Below, piece by piece: positions 45,161 through 57,150 of a DNA stretch of 64,000 nt. The stretch's first letter is position 1, and every line of letters starts with the position of its first letter. Location: NCBI GenBank assembly GCA_010909165.1, contig VJWM01000016.1, positions 806,001 through 870,000 on the forward strand, in the 5' to 3' direction. This stretch comes from Anthoceros angustus (taxonomy: Eukaryota; Streptophyta; Anthocerotopsida; Anthocerotales; Anthocerotaceae). The position numbers and the translations under genes are program-made. The notes under the pieces are model-generated. The model did no database searches. It was given only the letters and a program-made list of their open reading frames with translations, and had not been told where the DNA came from.

Positions 45161-46879
45161 TTAAACGAAGGCGGTGTCAACTTCGCCATAGGCAACACCC
45201 ACTTCATCATCCTGATCGTCTTCGTCATACACCACTCTCATGTACAACTGTACGGTCCCAACTGTCAGAGCTGGTAGTCTATTTACACCCTCAGGGCCTG
45301 CTTCTACTCGTAAAAACGGCCACCTTAGCCGCTCGGCTGCTTCGCATTCTTCCATGCCGTCGCCAATCACACAAAACCTGGTTGCTGGATGAGAGTATCG
45401 CTCTTTGATTCCTCGGAAGCAAGCTAACTTGTCAACAACACGGGAGCTGTAAACTGCAGAATGGCACAGACCAGACAAAAGCCGCGATCAGTCTCGTCCT
45501 TCACAAAGCGTAAGACGGACACGAAAGTAGCACAGGATGACATGGAGCTGCTTACTCTTGTCACATTCTATGAATGGGTCGAGCTTGAAGAGTAGGCACT
45601 TTACAATACTTGGTATGAGAACCCCTGATGTCACCAATACGTTCACACTACGACTCCTCCTCGTTTTCTCCGTCATGGGTGAACCATTTTGGTCGACCAC
45701 GACTGCTGTGTCGTTCCGGCCATCACGATCACCTTCATGTACCTTCAGGCAGTCGGCTAGGAGTGCCCTTCCTGCGAGGACCAAAACGGACCAAGACATG
45801 TTCAAATGAGCATTTCACAACATACATCGTCAGGGAGGCAGGACGCGAGATACACCGAGAAAGCACATACCTGCAGAAAGCCATCCGTCTGTGTACTTGT
45901 CGGTTGCCTCATACAGCCTGTTCCATTCGGCTAGCTCTTCTTCCGGCAATAATCTTTCCAATCCCTGAAAGTGTACAAAACAACGGTGAGTCCGCATCAA
46001 TCATAATGACACTCCTCCACACTGTTACTGGAACCCAACCCAAGGAGGCACCCTATTACCTGAGAGTACAGATGACTGACCCATCGATGGCGGTACGCAA
46101 ACTTCCTCAGACTCACAGCATCCGACGGAACCTTAAACCCGTCTGCGCCAAAGCTGTAGCCAGACAAATCTGCCCCATCATCATATTCAATCAGCGAGCT
46201 GATATTCGGTTCACAAAATTCCTCAACCTGCTTGCAGATCACCCCACAGCCTGTCTAGTGAGCAAACCACACCAACTACACTTCGCTTCCAGACCAAAAC
46301 CCCAAGCTGAAACGTCGCAACAGTACGTGTCCATTAAAGTGCAACTACCTCCTCGAAAAAGAAATGGGAATCGCAGACACGAAATATGAGCCTCTCCCAG
46401 CACCGCCCCAGCAAGGCTCCCAACTCCGGGTCCTTGGCTTGGCCATACAACTTCCCATACGTTCCCTTCTTCAGCGAATTGAAAATGATAAGCGTCTCAT
46501 CGAGGTCCCACAGAAACACCGTGCATGCCTCGGACTTGGACCGGCCGTCCTCCGACGCTAACCGTCCGGCCGAAACCTTGATTTGCGGACTCTTCATCAA
46601 CGGCGCCTTGTTGCCTGCGTCCAAATCCTCTTCAGTGCCCGACGCCCGGAGCTTCTTCCGGCACTCTTCCTCAGCTTCAGTTTCTGCCTTCGCCTCGGCT
46701 TCTGCTATCGCTCCTGCTTCTGCTTCAATCCCTTTCACTCCGCCCTGACTGGCCTCCGGCTTCAGCTTGAGGGCACGCGAGGGAAAACAGCACCTGCTCC
46801 TGCCCTTCTTACTAGACGAATTTGAAGCAGCGTCCGCGTTGGCAGCTGGGGAACCATCCTCCCCACTCATCAGAAACAT
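45161..46879 (-). CDS. EYA: EYA-type (Eyes absent homologue) HAD tyrosine phosphatase, complete
   Basis: Five exons: 46349-46879, 46060-46230, 45871-45964, 45556-45771 and 45161-45453. All keep phase, giving 434 residues. Plant EYA homologues are HAD-family protein tyrosine phosphatases using an aspartate nucleophile. The nucleophile motif is FLWDLDETLI (Asp near residue 125), followed by GRCWERLIFRVCDSHFFFEE. Downstream come ISSLIEYDDGADLSGYSF and AYRHRWVSHLY. The HAD C-terminal signature is RFCVIGDGMEECEAAERLRW. Residues 1-120 are low complexity with an Ala/Glu repeat (AEAGAIAEAEAKAETEAEEE), longer than I expect of plant homologues. The start is the first ATG in frame; the frame is open a further 16 codons upstream without ATG. 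The last about 30 residues are acidic. Confidence 0.9.
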
Positions 46880-47934
46880 GAACCGCCTGAAGCCGGCTCT
46901 CAGAATCCTTTGCCCCGTCCTAGCCACCTCTTTCTAGGGCTTCCTGCCGGCTCCCTTCCTCCGCTAGTCCAATCCCTGCACGTCTTCCCATACGCATATC
47001 CTCCCCATGCCCACCAAGCCTGGAGGCCTGCGCTCTCCGTGCTGGCAAAAGCTGCGGCTAAACCACTCCCTGATGAAGCTCAACCAGATGCTTCCCTGAA
47101 GCACTCTCGTTCTGACGAGCACGAGCAGAAGTTGGCGGGTCGCTACCGGACGACGGGCACCAGCCTGTCGCCCCCGTGAAACGAAATGCGCTTGTCGGGA
47201 GAGGCGTAAATAATACCTACGAGTTGTTGCCGTTGCTGGGAAGAAGAGCTTTCCTGTAAACACAGAATGACGTTTGTTGTTGCATGGAGGCATCACTGCC
47301 TAAGGAAGTGAGTGGCTGTTGCCTGGAGACGAGGCCACCGCGACGGGCAATGCCGGTTCTCCGGTGGACGCCCGTCGACACCGTGGGCTGCACGACGTAC
47401 GAAGCTTCCAGACCAGGCATCTGAAACGAGAAAACGTCGTCGCTTCAACCCTAATTTCGTCATCACTCTGACCGAGGCGGAGGCAGAGGAGAAGGCGACG
47501 CCAAGTGCGCAGGGTGGCAGGTGCGCGGCCGGCCGGCCGGCACGTAGCCATCTGCGCGCATGCAACCGTGTCTTCCATTTGCAAGCACGCGAGAGATGCC
47601 GGCCAGCGCAGTACAGTACAGTAGGTGAACATTCCCTCGTCGTGCATTCTTGATCAGCCACAGGCAATTTGACTGGTAAGCCAAACTGATCCCAACTTCG
47701 ACTATCACTCAACACTCTGTTGTTGACACACTTCTTCCACCAACTGCACTTCCCGTAGCCGGTAGGTGTGCTGGTTACCGGCAAGCTTTTGCGGCACCCA
47801 CCATGCCGTGAGAGAACGAAGGGGCGTTGATGACGGATTGAGGCGAGAAATCGAGGCCGCGGCAATCTGCCACATTCAATTCTAGAAAGGTCTTGTATGG
47901 TGGACAATTACTATTGTCAAATACGTTTTTTAGT
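46880..47934. other. Spacer between EYA and EPSPS, partly duplicated elsewhere
   Basis: From about 47117 rightwards the sequence is duplicated at 60440 onwards (landmarks AAGTTGGCGGGTCGCTACCG and AGGCGTAAATAATACCTAC). It contains the EPSPS 3' region and the EYA promoter. No additional gene is supported. Confidence 0.5.
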
Positions 47935-50241
47935 CTAATGCTCCGTGAGGCCTTCCAAGACTTGGAAGTAGTTCGGGAAGGTCTTCCTTACACACTTCGG
48001 GTCGTTGATGGTGATGGCACTGTCTCCGGCGGCGGCCAGGGAGAAGGCCATGGCCATGCGGTGGTCATCGTAGGTGTCGATGGCAGCGGATTTGATGTAC
48101 TTCGGGGGAGTGATGATGCAGTAGTCAGCTCCTTCCTCCACATGGGCACCAAGCTGTTGCATGCCATGCGCACAAGGACGATGCAGTTTAGAAGCCAAGA
48201 TGTACGTACGTGGTTACGTATGAAAGGATGGACACAGGAGAACCAGCAGGCAGCGCACCTTGGCGAGCTCAGTGCAGATGGCGATCATTCGCTCTGTTTC
48301 CTTCACTCTCCAACTTCCAACTGCACCCAAGCTCAAGCAAAGCAAGCACATATGCTGAGGCCTATGAAAGACAAGTTTATTATTTCACAGGTTGCGTTGT
48401 TTTCGGGCTTCAGGTTTCTCACCATCTCGGATTGCCGTGGGGCCGTCGGCGAAGAGAGCAACCACAGCTAGTGTCATGGCAACATCAGGCATGGCATTCA
48501 TGTCCACATCGATTCCTTTCAACCGTTTGCCGGTGGCCTCAGAGATGGGAGCACCTGTTACCGTGACACTGTGCTCTGTCCACTCAACCTTGGCTCCCAT
48601 CTTCTCCAACACCTCAGCGAACTTTACATCACCCTGTGGGCAAAGGCACGACGGCGGTCAGGACCACAACGTTGGATATGATACCAGGAAGATGACTTGG
48701 AACACACCAATGTGACCAACAACCTGGAGGCTGCTTGTTCCACAACCTTCCACTGTCACTTTTCCCCCTGTCACAGCAGCGCCAGCAAGAAAATAGCTTG
48801 CACTTGAGGCATCTCCCTCAACATACGCACGTCCGGGAGTCCTGCATCAGATTGAGAGCCGAGGCACCACCATCAGCATCCAAGTATGAGCATGCATCAG
48901 GAAGTATAAAACCCTGAACCACTGTCCGGCACGGCAAGGGGTGCGCGTTGTACTTGTAAGTCTGTCCACCTTTGATGAGAAAGCGCTCCCAGCCTTCATA
49001 TCGCTCTACTTTCACTCCAAATCTTTCCATCAACTTCAAGGTCATGTCCACATAGGGCACTGAGATGAGCTTATCCACAATCTCAATGGTGATATCCCCC
49101 AATGCAAGCGGAGCTGCGAGAAGCAGAGCAGTAAGATATTGGCTGCTCACTGCGCCTGAAAGCTTCACCTGCACAGACAGAGGTGAGTGCTAAATCACGG
49201 CACCAAGAAAGGAAATCAAACCCATGAAGGATTGTAGAGGGGCGAGGATCAGAATCTCACTGTTCCTCCAGGGAGCCCGCCTTTGGCATTGACTGCAACA
49301 GGAGGACAGTTGGTGCCCAGTGTGCACTCCACATCTGCACCAAGCTGCTTCAAGCCCGACACAAGGTCCCCGATTGGCCTCTCCCGCATGCGAGGAACGC
49401 CATCCAAAATGTATCTGCCAAGAGCACCAACACGTGGGGTTTAAGCTTGCAAGTCCACCAGAAAAAAACAGAATACGGAACACTGCAAAATTTGTGACGT
49501 CAATGACAAGCAAAGCGTGGCACAACATGCAGACCTGGCGTTGCCACCAGCCACGGTCACCGCCGCTGTCAAAGGTCTCATAGCTGTTCCAGCATTCCCT
49601 AGAAACAATTGAATTTCTTGCTGAGCAGTCTGTCCAACGGGGAATCGGCCTCCAGAACCCACAATGCTCACTTCATTGGCTGCACGGTCCTCGGACACAT
49701 CCAACCCCAGGGCCGTCATGGCGCTCAACATATAGCGCACATCATCACTGTCCAGGAGGTTATCCACCACAGTCGTGCCCTGGCATCACGAATTCCTCAG
49801 CTCCCAAGACTCACACCCAATTCACACCAAGGACGCCAGCAAGAAAGGGAGCAACATCCAGGTGCGGTAACAGGCAGAACCCACCTCGGAGAGAGCTGCC
49901 AGCAAAAGCAGACGGTTGGAGAGGGACTTGGAGCCGGGCAGCTTGACAGTGCCATTGATCGCCTTCACAGGCTGCAACACCACCGTCTCCACCTTGTCGG
50001 CGGCAGCCGTGGAAGCCGACACCAGCAGCCAGTGGCGGGCAGTCTGCACCCGCACCCTGCTCGGAAGCGGCCGCTGAAGCTGCAGCTGCAGCTGCTGCTC
50101 GTCCGCAACCACATTCCTGACAGCACCCAGCACGGAGCAGGATACCCGGAGCGGGCGCTGCCATCCCTGCACCTCCTGCGCAGGCAGCTGGGCAGCTCCG
50201 AGTGAAGCAGGTGGCGCCCTGAGAGCGCCCATGGCCGCCAT
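47935..50241 (-). CDS. EPSPS: 5-enolpyruvylshikimate-3-phosphate synthase, plastid, complete (copy B)
   Basis: Eight exons: 49885-50241, 49535-49779, 49261-49414, 48954-49168, 48724-48841, 48423-48633, 48259-48320 and 47935-48153. Every phase closes, giving 526 residues. The enzyme joins shikimate-3-phosphate and PEP in aromatic amino-acid synthesis in the plastid. A transit peptide of about 80 residues is Ala/Arg/Gln-rich ([20 protein letters not shown]). Active-site motifs are intact: [11 protein letters not shown] (Lys105), [13 protein letters not shown] (177-189, unaltered at the Thr and Pro known to affect glyphosate binding), the central [28 protein letters not shown] and [16 protein letters not shown]. 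It is the only intact member of three copies in the window and so the probable functional gene. Confidence 0.97.
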
Positions 50242-51364
50242 TCTCCACAACCTTCAGGTGTCAACAGCACAGCATACCAAATGAAAGCTCAGCACTCAGC
50301 TGTCAGCTGGATCCTGCCCTGCCCATATCAGTCTACTTGCAGCCTGCAAACACCGCCTCGTGCATCAAACCAACTCCTCGGAACACGCCTCTTCCAATAA
50401 TTCAGCAGCCGGGGAAGTACAAACACACAACCGGACACTCGGCTGCGACTGCCTTGGTGAGGTGAGAGAGAGAAGGGGGAGGCCAATAATGCTCCATTTT
50501 CCTGCTGTAAAGATTTCCCTTTCCTCTACTCTACTCCATGTTATCTCCATGGATGCAATGTAATGCCATGCTGTTAGGACTCACAAACATCACAGTCAGA
50601 GCTACGCCACAGGATCAACACAGTTAGCAGACACAAGAAGCAGAGGCAATGGATGTCGGCTACAACAGCACCACTGGCTTGAGGTAAATAGTAAAGCTAG
50701 TCACTCACTCATATCAGCTAGACAGGACAATTATATGGTGCGCAGAAGCACTACATGTGTAGTATAGACTAGGATAGCCCTTGGGGCTTGGCATAACCTC
50801 GAGGACATGACTCTAATCTCCATATATTCAGCATCCTATATACTACGAGAAAGTAGCAGAGGCTTGCACTTGCCCATGTCTGCAGAATGAGCGGACTATG
50901 TAGGTCTCGCTGGCAGGTATCACACAAGCGGACATAGTCTTGCCTCCAGAGACGTTGCTACTTTTATTCATTCGAGGTTTCAGAAGCCAGAGCTAGCTTC
51001 TCACAGCATGCATCTTCTTCCTCTTTTTCCTTTGTCACACAGCGGCTTCAACACCAAGTTTGTGGTGTGTGGTATGTGTGTACGTAGCTCCCTTCCTAAT
51101 TCAGACGTAGATACAATGCTACTCTCTACCTTGCGTGAAATTTCATCCCTCTTCTCTCTCGACAACCCACGACAAATCCTTTACATCAATGCCAGACAGT
51201 ACAGCAAGTTTCTTGTTAGCTCCAGCTGACTCTCTGAGCCTGTCTACTCCTGTGCACCTGCCTGAAGCTGCATCCACATTTGCCACGAGGATGCATGGAG
51301 ACGCCTGCTGCTAAACCTGGCTCACAAGACTGTCAAAGCATTCCGCTAGGACAAAACGAGACTG
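50242..51364. promoter_or_regulatory. Upstream region of EPSPS copy B, duplicated upstream of copy C
   Basis: No gene is supported. The sequence is near-identical to about 62784-63930, so the promoter of the functional EPSPS was copied together with the gene. A short-repeat-free, moderately AT-rich stretch follows 50550. Confidence 0.5.
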
Positions 51365-51691
51365 TCAAAGCACCGTGTTACGCTTCCTACATCCCCATGA
51401 GTTTTGGCAAGGTACCTGGAATGGAACAGGCCTTGAGAAGCAAGCAAGAGTAACATTGAGAACTAAAATCAGCCCTTGTTGCTCCAATCTTCCATACAGA
51501 GCAATCGCCTTCTGACCCAGCCCGTGCCCTGCATTCCCAGCCATCAGCATACTCAAGCCTGACACTGAGGTCAGGTCATGGATCCACTTGTCGCCCCACA
51601 AGTTTTGTTCAGCCACACATCTCTTGGGAACACTGTACAACAGCGAAGATGACACAGCAGATCTCGATTGTGTCCGAGCCGAGAGGGTCAA
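51365..51691 (-). pseudogene. PLS-type PPR remnant
   Basis: A 108-codon frame contains GHGLGQKAIALYGRLEQQGL followed by VTLACFS. This is the layout of a PLS PPR repeat (GHG.GQKAL.LF..M...G..P....TF.C.L). Upstream and downstream repeats are missing and spacing is disturbed. Single-motif evidence, so modest confidence. Confidence 0.4.
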
Positions 51692-52421
51692 GCACCATCA
51701 GCATGTCACCACATACAAGTTCGTGGTGTGCGAGAAGCATACATGATCTAATCCACATCTCAACAGCGAAAACTCTCTTTAGTTTGACACTTATGTAATT
51801 AGAAAACATAGAGATGAGTGATCAACATGGGAGATGAGTGATCTTCAGTTTAAAATCAGAGATGGGACAATGGCACGTCCTAAATGAGAGACATCTCTCC
51901 CAGCCTGGGCTGATCAGGAAGGTAGAACAACGCATGCCTCGCATGTGAGAGATTTAGAAGTCATTCCACCAGCGGCACGCTCTGCACTTTAAAGAGGAAC
52001 GCAAATCTGCACTTGCCTTGTGAAATCAAAAGCTACAGCTACAGCTCTACAATTGGCTCGTTCTTTCCTCCCTACCCTCTATGAGCTAGCACTTGTTCAC
52101 TAGTGAACACAAGGAGGCTGTGAGATGTTTCTTCTGCATGCAGCATGCGCACTTGAACTTACGAAATGACCAGGAAAGGACAGATGAGAATGCACCAACC
52201 GTGCCTGGCCACCACTACTTTCTTGTGTCAATTGCAGTCGAGCCTGAACGTCCGAAATGAGTAGGAAACGACAAATGAGAACGCATTGGAACAATGAGAA
52301 GGCGTTGGAATGCACCAACAGTGTCTCTCTCGAGACCATACCTGACAGCGGATTGAAGCTGTCATCGCCACACCAACTCCCGCTGGCCAGGCAAGTGAGC
52401 TCCGCTGGCCAGGCAAGTGAG
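51692..52421. other. Spacer downstream of the LRR-ROC-caspase gene
   Basis: A small tandem word (CTCCGCTGGCCAGGCAAGTGAG twice at about 52378-52422) is visible. No gene is supported. Confidence 0.4.
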
Positions 52422-55400
52422 CTATGGTGAAGACCAGTACAGTCCTCTTGTGAGGGTGGACTTAAACTCCGGACACTGGAATTTCTTTTCGATGCCCTGT
52501 CCTGATGCGCTTGCGACTTTGACCTCCATATCCGTGACCTTGCCAATCACGCTTGTTAAGATGCTGAACACATCTGCCGTTTTAGGGCCGTCGACGATGG
52601 CTTGCATAAAAGCTATGATAAAGTTTGCGCCTTTCTCGGTATCTCTGAAGGATTGTTGTCCAGGACTGGTGGAGTAAACAATGAGACAATCGGGCAAAGA
52701 TTCCGGGGCTCGGACTTCTCCGGCTCTCTTGCTCACCACTTGGCTCTGCTCAACTTCAGAGTCCTCGGCTTTTTTGATTTTGGTAAGGCTGTCAAATTGT
52801 CGACAAGCATTGATCACAAAGACCTTAGGCTTGTTTGCAAGATACCTGGATTCCGAGATGGGCTTCACGATATCATCATCAACATATAGCTTCTCGCCAT
52901 TTTCTTCACTCATGACGACGTAATCTCGTCCATTTTCATCGATCCCCCCATGGCCATTAATGCAACACAGAAAGCAATCGTCGTTAGCCAGGGTAGGGAG
53001 CTTGGCAAGTCTCCTAAGATAAGATTTGACGTCCTCAGATTGGTTCACCACTATATCTGTATGGAACTTCAAATTCTTGAGAAGAGCTTCAAGTCGCCCT
53101 CTGTCGACAGCTGCACCAGGTCTTTTCTCTTCTATGCTCACAATAACTGCCCAACCTCTCAGTTTGCCTGCTTCCACATTGTCGTTAGGATAACACTCTG
53201 CAAAATGTTGTCCGCTCTCCACTGCCTGCACTTGCGGGGATAGCTGTGTAGGAGTTCCCCGACATACGCTGCTGTTTTTTGATTTCGATCCTACAACAAG
53301 TGCAACCTCAGAGCATGCAAGGAACAATGTATATTACAAATTTGGCAGTCATCCTACTAGAAACTACTTCTCGAAAACCTGGACATTCAAACGCATTCAG
53401 ATGGTTCAGAAATCCTAACCTTCAGACTCTAGTTCGGCTCTGGCCAGATCCCTTTTTCGCCCCAAGATGATATGGCCATCTACCACGGTTGCATACTCCT
53501 TGTTGGCCTTTAAAATAGGTGGCTGGGCTTGTGTACTGGTGGAGATAGGTCCCCAAGACTGCGTGTAGTGTGCAGAGCCCTTTTCTTTTGTAGCAGCCAC
53601 CTCCTTGATAAGCTTATTTGTTAGAATGCACTGATGTTTTCTGTGTCTACAAGGCGTGAGGGACACTACACATTCACGCCTCAGGACACCTTCAACTAAG
53701 GTAACCCCTGCACAACCTTCATACGAAGCACAAAATGAACGAATTTGAGATACAATATGCTCTTGCAAGAACGATAAGGACCTCAAATAACCTTCGATGG
53801 ATCGAGCTAATATATCTATGTAACAACCTATTTCTGCATTAAATTCTACAAAGATATCAAGAAACTCTGCAGATATGAGAAGCATGTTCGGCTGCAGCTT
53901 TACGGTCGAATCAATCCATCTAACATCCTCATCAACCCAACCTTTCTCCAAACAATAGGTGTACAATAAAACCTATCACACGTACAGACAAAAACAATGT
54001 AGACGTGGTCAATAACAGAAAGCATTCACAAACCAGCGTTGCGAGTAGGACTAAGGAAAGATTCATCTTTGAAAGAGTTACATACTTGCAACCGAGGGAA
54101 AAATCCTGGTGTGAGAAATGTGCAATCTTGATCATCACATTGTAAACGCAAACCGATGAAGATGTAATCAGTAGAATCATCCTCTGCAGGCCATTTCAGT
54201 TGTCGTTCTGCTCCCGCTACATCTTCTCCATGCATACATAATGGTATAAAGTAACGCACTTGATCTTCTCCATCTCTACTTTCCAAACAAAGGTGTAACT
54301 CAAGAAGGAGTTGGATAAATTGTTCTTCGCTCACAATGGTCTCTTCAAGCCCAACCTTGTTCAAAGACATCTTTAGAAGCTTGCTCAACCCACACTTGCT
54401 TATAAACCCATTTTGAAGCCAATCTCGTCCATCACCAGGTTCGCCAAATATTCCAATCAATTGACTAAAAACCCCCATTCCCAGCCATTGGAGGTTAAGC
54501 ACCACAAGCCCTGAAATCTCAAAATATATGATTTCCCCGGAATCCTTAAGGTACGATGCAACCACTTTCCAACTATCCTCCTTTACCATGAAATCCAAAA
54601 GAAATCTTTTATAATCCTCCGAAATATGTGGATGCCGTAATGCCACCTTACATGTGTTATGGAATAACTCAATAAACTTGTCAGTACAAATGATTGGAGT
54701 ACCTTGTTGCTCTTCAGCCCACCTTTGTACATGTGTCCTTGTTTGCTCACAAATATTGGGAACTGGAGCCAACTTACTAACAACTCGATGCAACTTCTTC
54801 TCCATACTAGTGCGCAATGCATACACATCTTCCCAACTTTGTCCATTGATAAAAGTAGGTTCATACGATAACTCCACCAAATTCTTAAATTTTTTTTTCA
54901 CCGATGACATCTCTTCACATATTGCAACAGAATGCTTATCCCCTTGAAGTTTGTCACCAAATGTTACGATTACATTTACATAAGGTTTCACTTGTTGACT
55001 CAAAGGTTTCCCCTGTTGTTGACCCAATCGTGCATTGGAAGCAATAAATTTTAACCAATAAATAAATTCTTCACTAAAATCTTTTCTATGCTTCATATCT
55101 ATGGTTGAAAAATTCCCACCGAACTTGAATGGATTGTAAACAAATAAGAAGACAGAAGAATTATTAACATTAGGAAAAACAAAATCATGAAGCGCGTGAT
55201 ACTCTCTGTGGCCTGCAAGGTCCCAAATTGTAATCCTTAATGCGGGAGCATCTTTTATCACCTTCACTTCAAATCCAAGTGTTCGAGGTATCTCTTCCGA
55301 AATTGTTTCGCGTTCCATTTCACCATAGTCTTCGTGTGTCTCCATCTTCATCAGAGTATTTCTTATGGTCGTTTTGCCTGAAACAAAATCATTTTAGTGA

Positions 55401-56962
55401 TCATTCCTAACCGGCACGGAGATATGAGCAATATGCATACACGTCACTCGCTCTACATTCAACATGCCCTATGCCGCTTACCTGCGTATGGAAATCCACA
55501 AAGTACAAGGCGACATGATTTGACGGGCATTGTGGAATTCCTGCCAGAGCTCTTCTATATTCCCTGTTTTGCCGCAGCACTTCATCCACTGCAGCACCTT
55601 TCCCTGTCTTTTCCACGCAGTGTTTTCGAAAGATATACGCTCCAGATTGGTGTTCACCTGCAGAGTCTGCATGAGCTCTCGAAACATATCGTCATCCAAC
55701 CCCTTCCAGTCATCCAAGACCAACGTCTTGAGGTAGCGATTGGTCTGCAACGCCTTGTAAAACATCTTCGAGAGGTTGCACGATCCCGCACGCGTCTGAA
55801 CTAGGTGCAAACTTTTCACGAACTGGCACCTCTGCAGGATTGGCATCAGTTTGGAGTAGTCGTCGTTATGGCTAGAGTAATTCTGTCGGACTGTCACAAG
55901 AGTGATGCTGCTGTTGTCACACATTCCCTCCAATCCCTGGCTTATAAGACAGCTAGATAGCTAAATGCGTTAAAGTGGTGTTGGCGCGCAGCATGCGGGC
56001 CACAGCTTCTCCCAATGAAGCGTCGATAGGCTCGTGGCCAGATCCAACTATGTCTAGCCGGAGTTTTCTGACAGACTCGTTGGCAGAAAGAGGCTTGGGA
56101 GCAACACTCCCAGCCTCCTGCTCTGCGTCCTGCATACCAGGGTCAATGATCGGGCCAACAGCATGGCCGTTATCCCTGCCTGCTTTGGCTTACGTCGGTT
56201 AAATCCTATCTGCAGGTACTCAACCGTGGTGTTTTGTGCCAGAGCATTCCCTATCTTCAACGCTCCCGCCTCATCCATGCCTATATTGCAAATCCCCAGG
56301 TTGCGAAGTGTGGGACTGCTAGTCAGGATGTCAGCCAGGTGGGCTGCTCCACCACCTTCCACTAGAGTGTCTCCAGAAACATACAAGCTGCGGGCACTTT
56401 CTCCTATGGTCGGGTTCCCAGAAAGATACAAGCTGCGGAGCACCGAGCGGCGATTCTCTCGCAGGGCTGCAGCTATGCGACCCAGTCCATCGGCAGTCAT
56501 GCCAGTGAATCCCATATTAAGAATTCGCAAGGTGCGGCTCGATCGCAAGGTAGCTGCCAGTGCAATGCAGGCTGCACCTGTTCCAAACCCACGGTACCCA
56601 TGCAAATCCAGCAATTCCACTACTGCATTCGAGTTTAGACTTTCCAAGAACGCCGTTGCCTCTGCCACGGTCACTCTGCAATTTCGACGATATAGAGGGT
56701 CGAGCTCGATTGATCTGAGCGTGGGACATTTACCCATAGCTGTCATAAGGCGCTTGCTAAGGCGCAAGCGCAGTTCCTGTTCCGCCTTTGGATGTTCAAC
56801 GTCCATCTCGAACAAGTACCCATAGGCGTCCACACGAGGAAGCCGACTTAGAGTAGGCGAAGGTGACTCGAGCTCCGCAAGCAGGGCAAGCAGCTCCTCA
56901 GACACAGGAACTGGAATGGTGACAACAAAGACAGGGAATGGAGTCAAAGCGGCAGACTGCAT
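52422..56962 (-). CDS. LRR - ROC GTPase - caspase-like (C14) protein, frame breaks in the LRR exon
   Basis: Exons: 55482-56962 (LRR), 54086-55377 (ROC/COR), 53420-53972 (linker) and 52422-53290 (caspase-like). The last three are long, open and joined in phase. The LRR exon carries ribonuclease-inhibitor-like repeats (VLRSLYLSGNPTIGE, LKTLVLDDWKGLDDDMF). The exon junction builds a Walker A loop, LVLCGFPYAG + KTTIRNTL. Then comes ITIWDLAGHREYHALHDFVF (the ROC DxxG element) and NVIVTFGDK. The final exon has WAVIVSIEE, FLCCINGHGGIDENGRDY (catalytic-His position) and KVFVINACRQFDS (catalytic-Cys position). The LRR exon needs about four one-base frame changes (near 56130, 55955, 55590 and 55525). 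Either the gene is decaying at its 5' part or the sequence has indels there. Role unknown; the architecture is that of an innate-immunity or cell-death switch. Confidence 0.75.
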
Positions 56963-57150
56963 TCATGATTCAAACGTCTTCATAGTTTCAACAAAAACAA
57001 CAGCAGCTTGGAAGTTGGAATGTAAGTTGTTCCATACCTGCGTCGCCTGAAGAGGTGGCCAAAGTGGCCATCGCCGGTAGTGGCACCTGTTCCGAACCTG
57101 CAGAAGTGAGAGAAGTCAGCTCCCTGTCATGTGTACCTAGTTTTTGGGTT

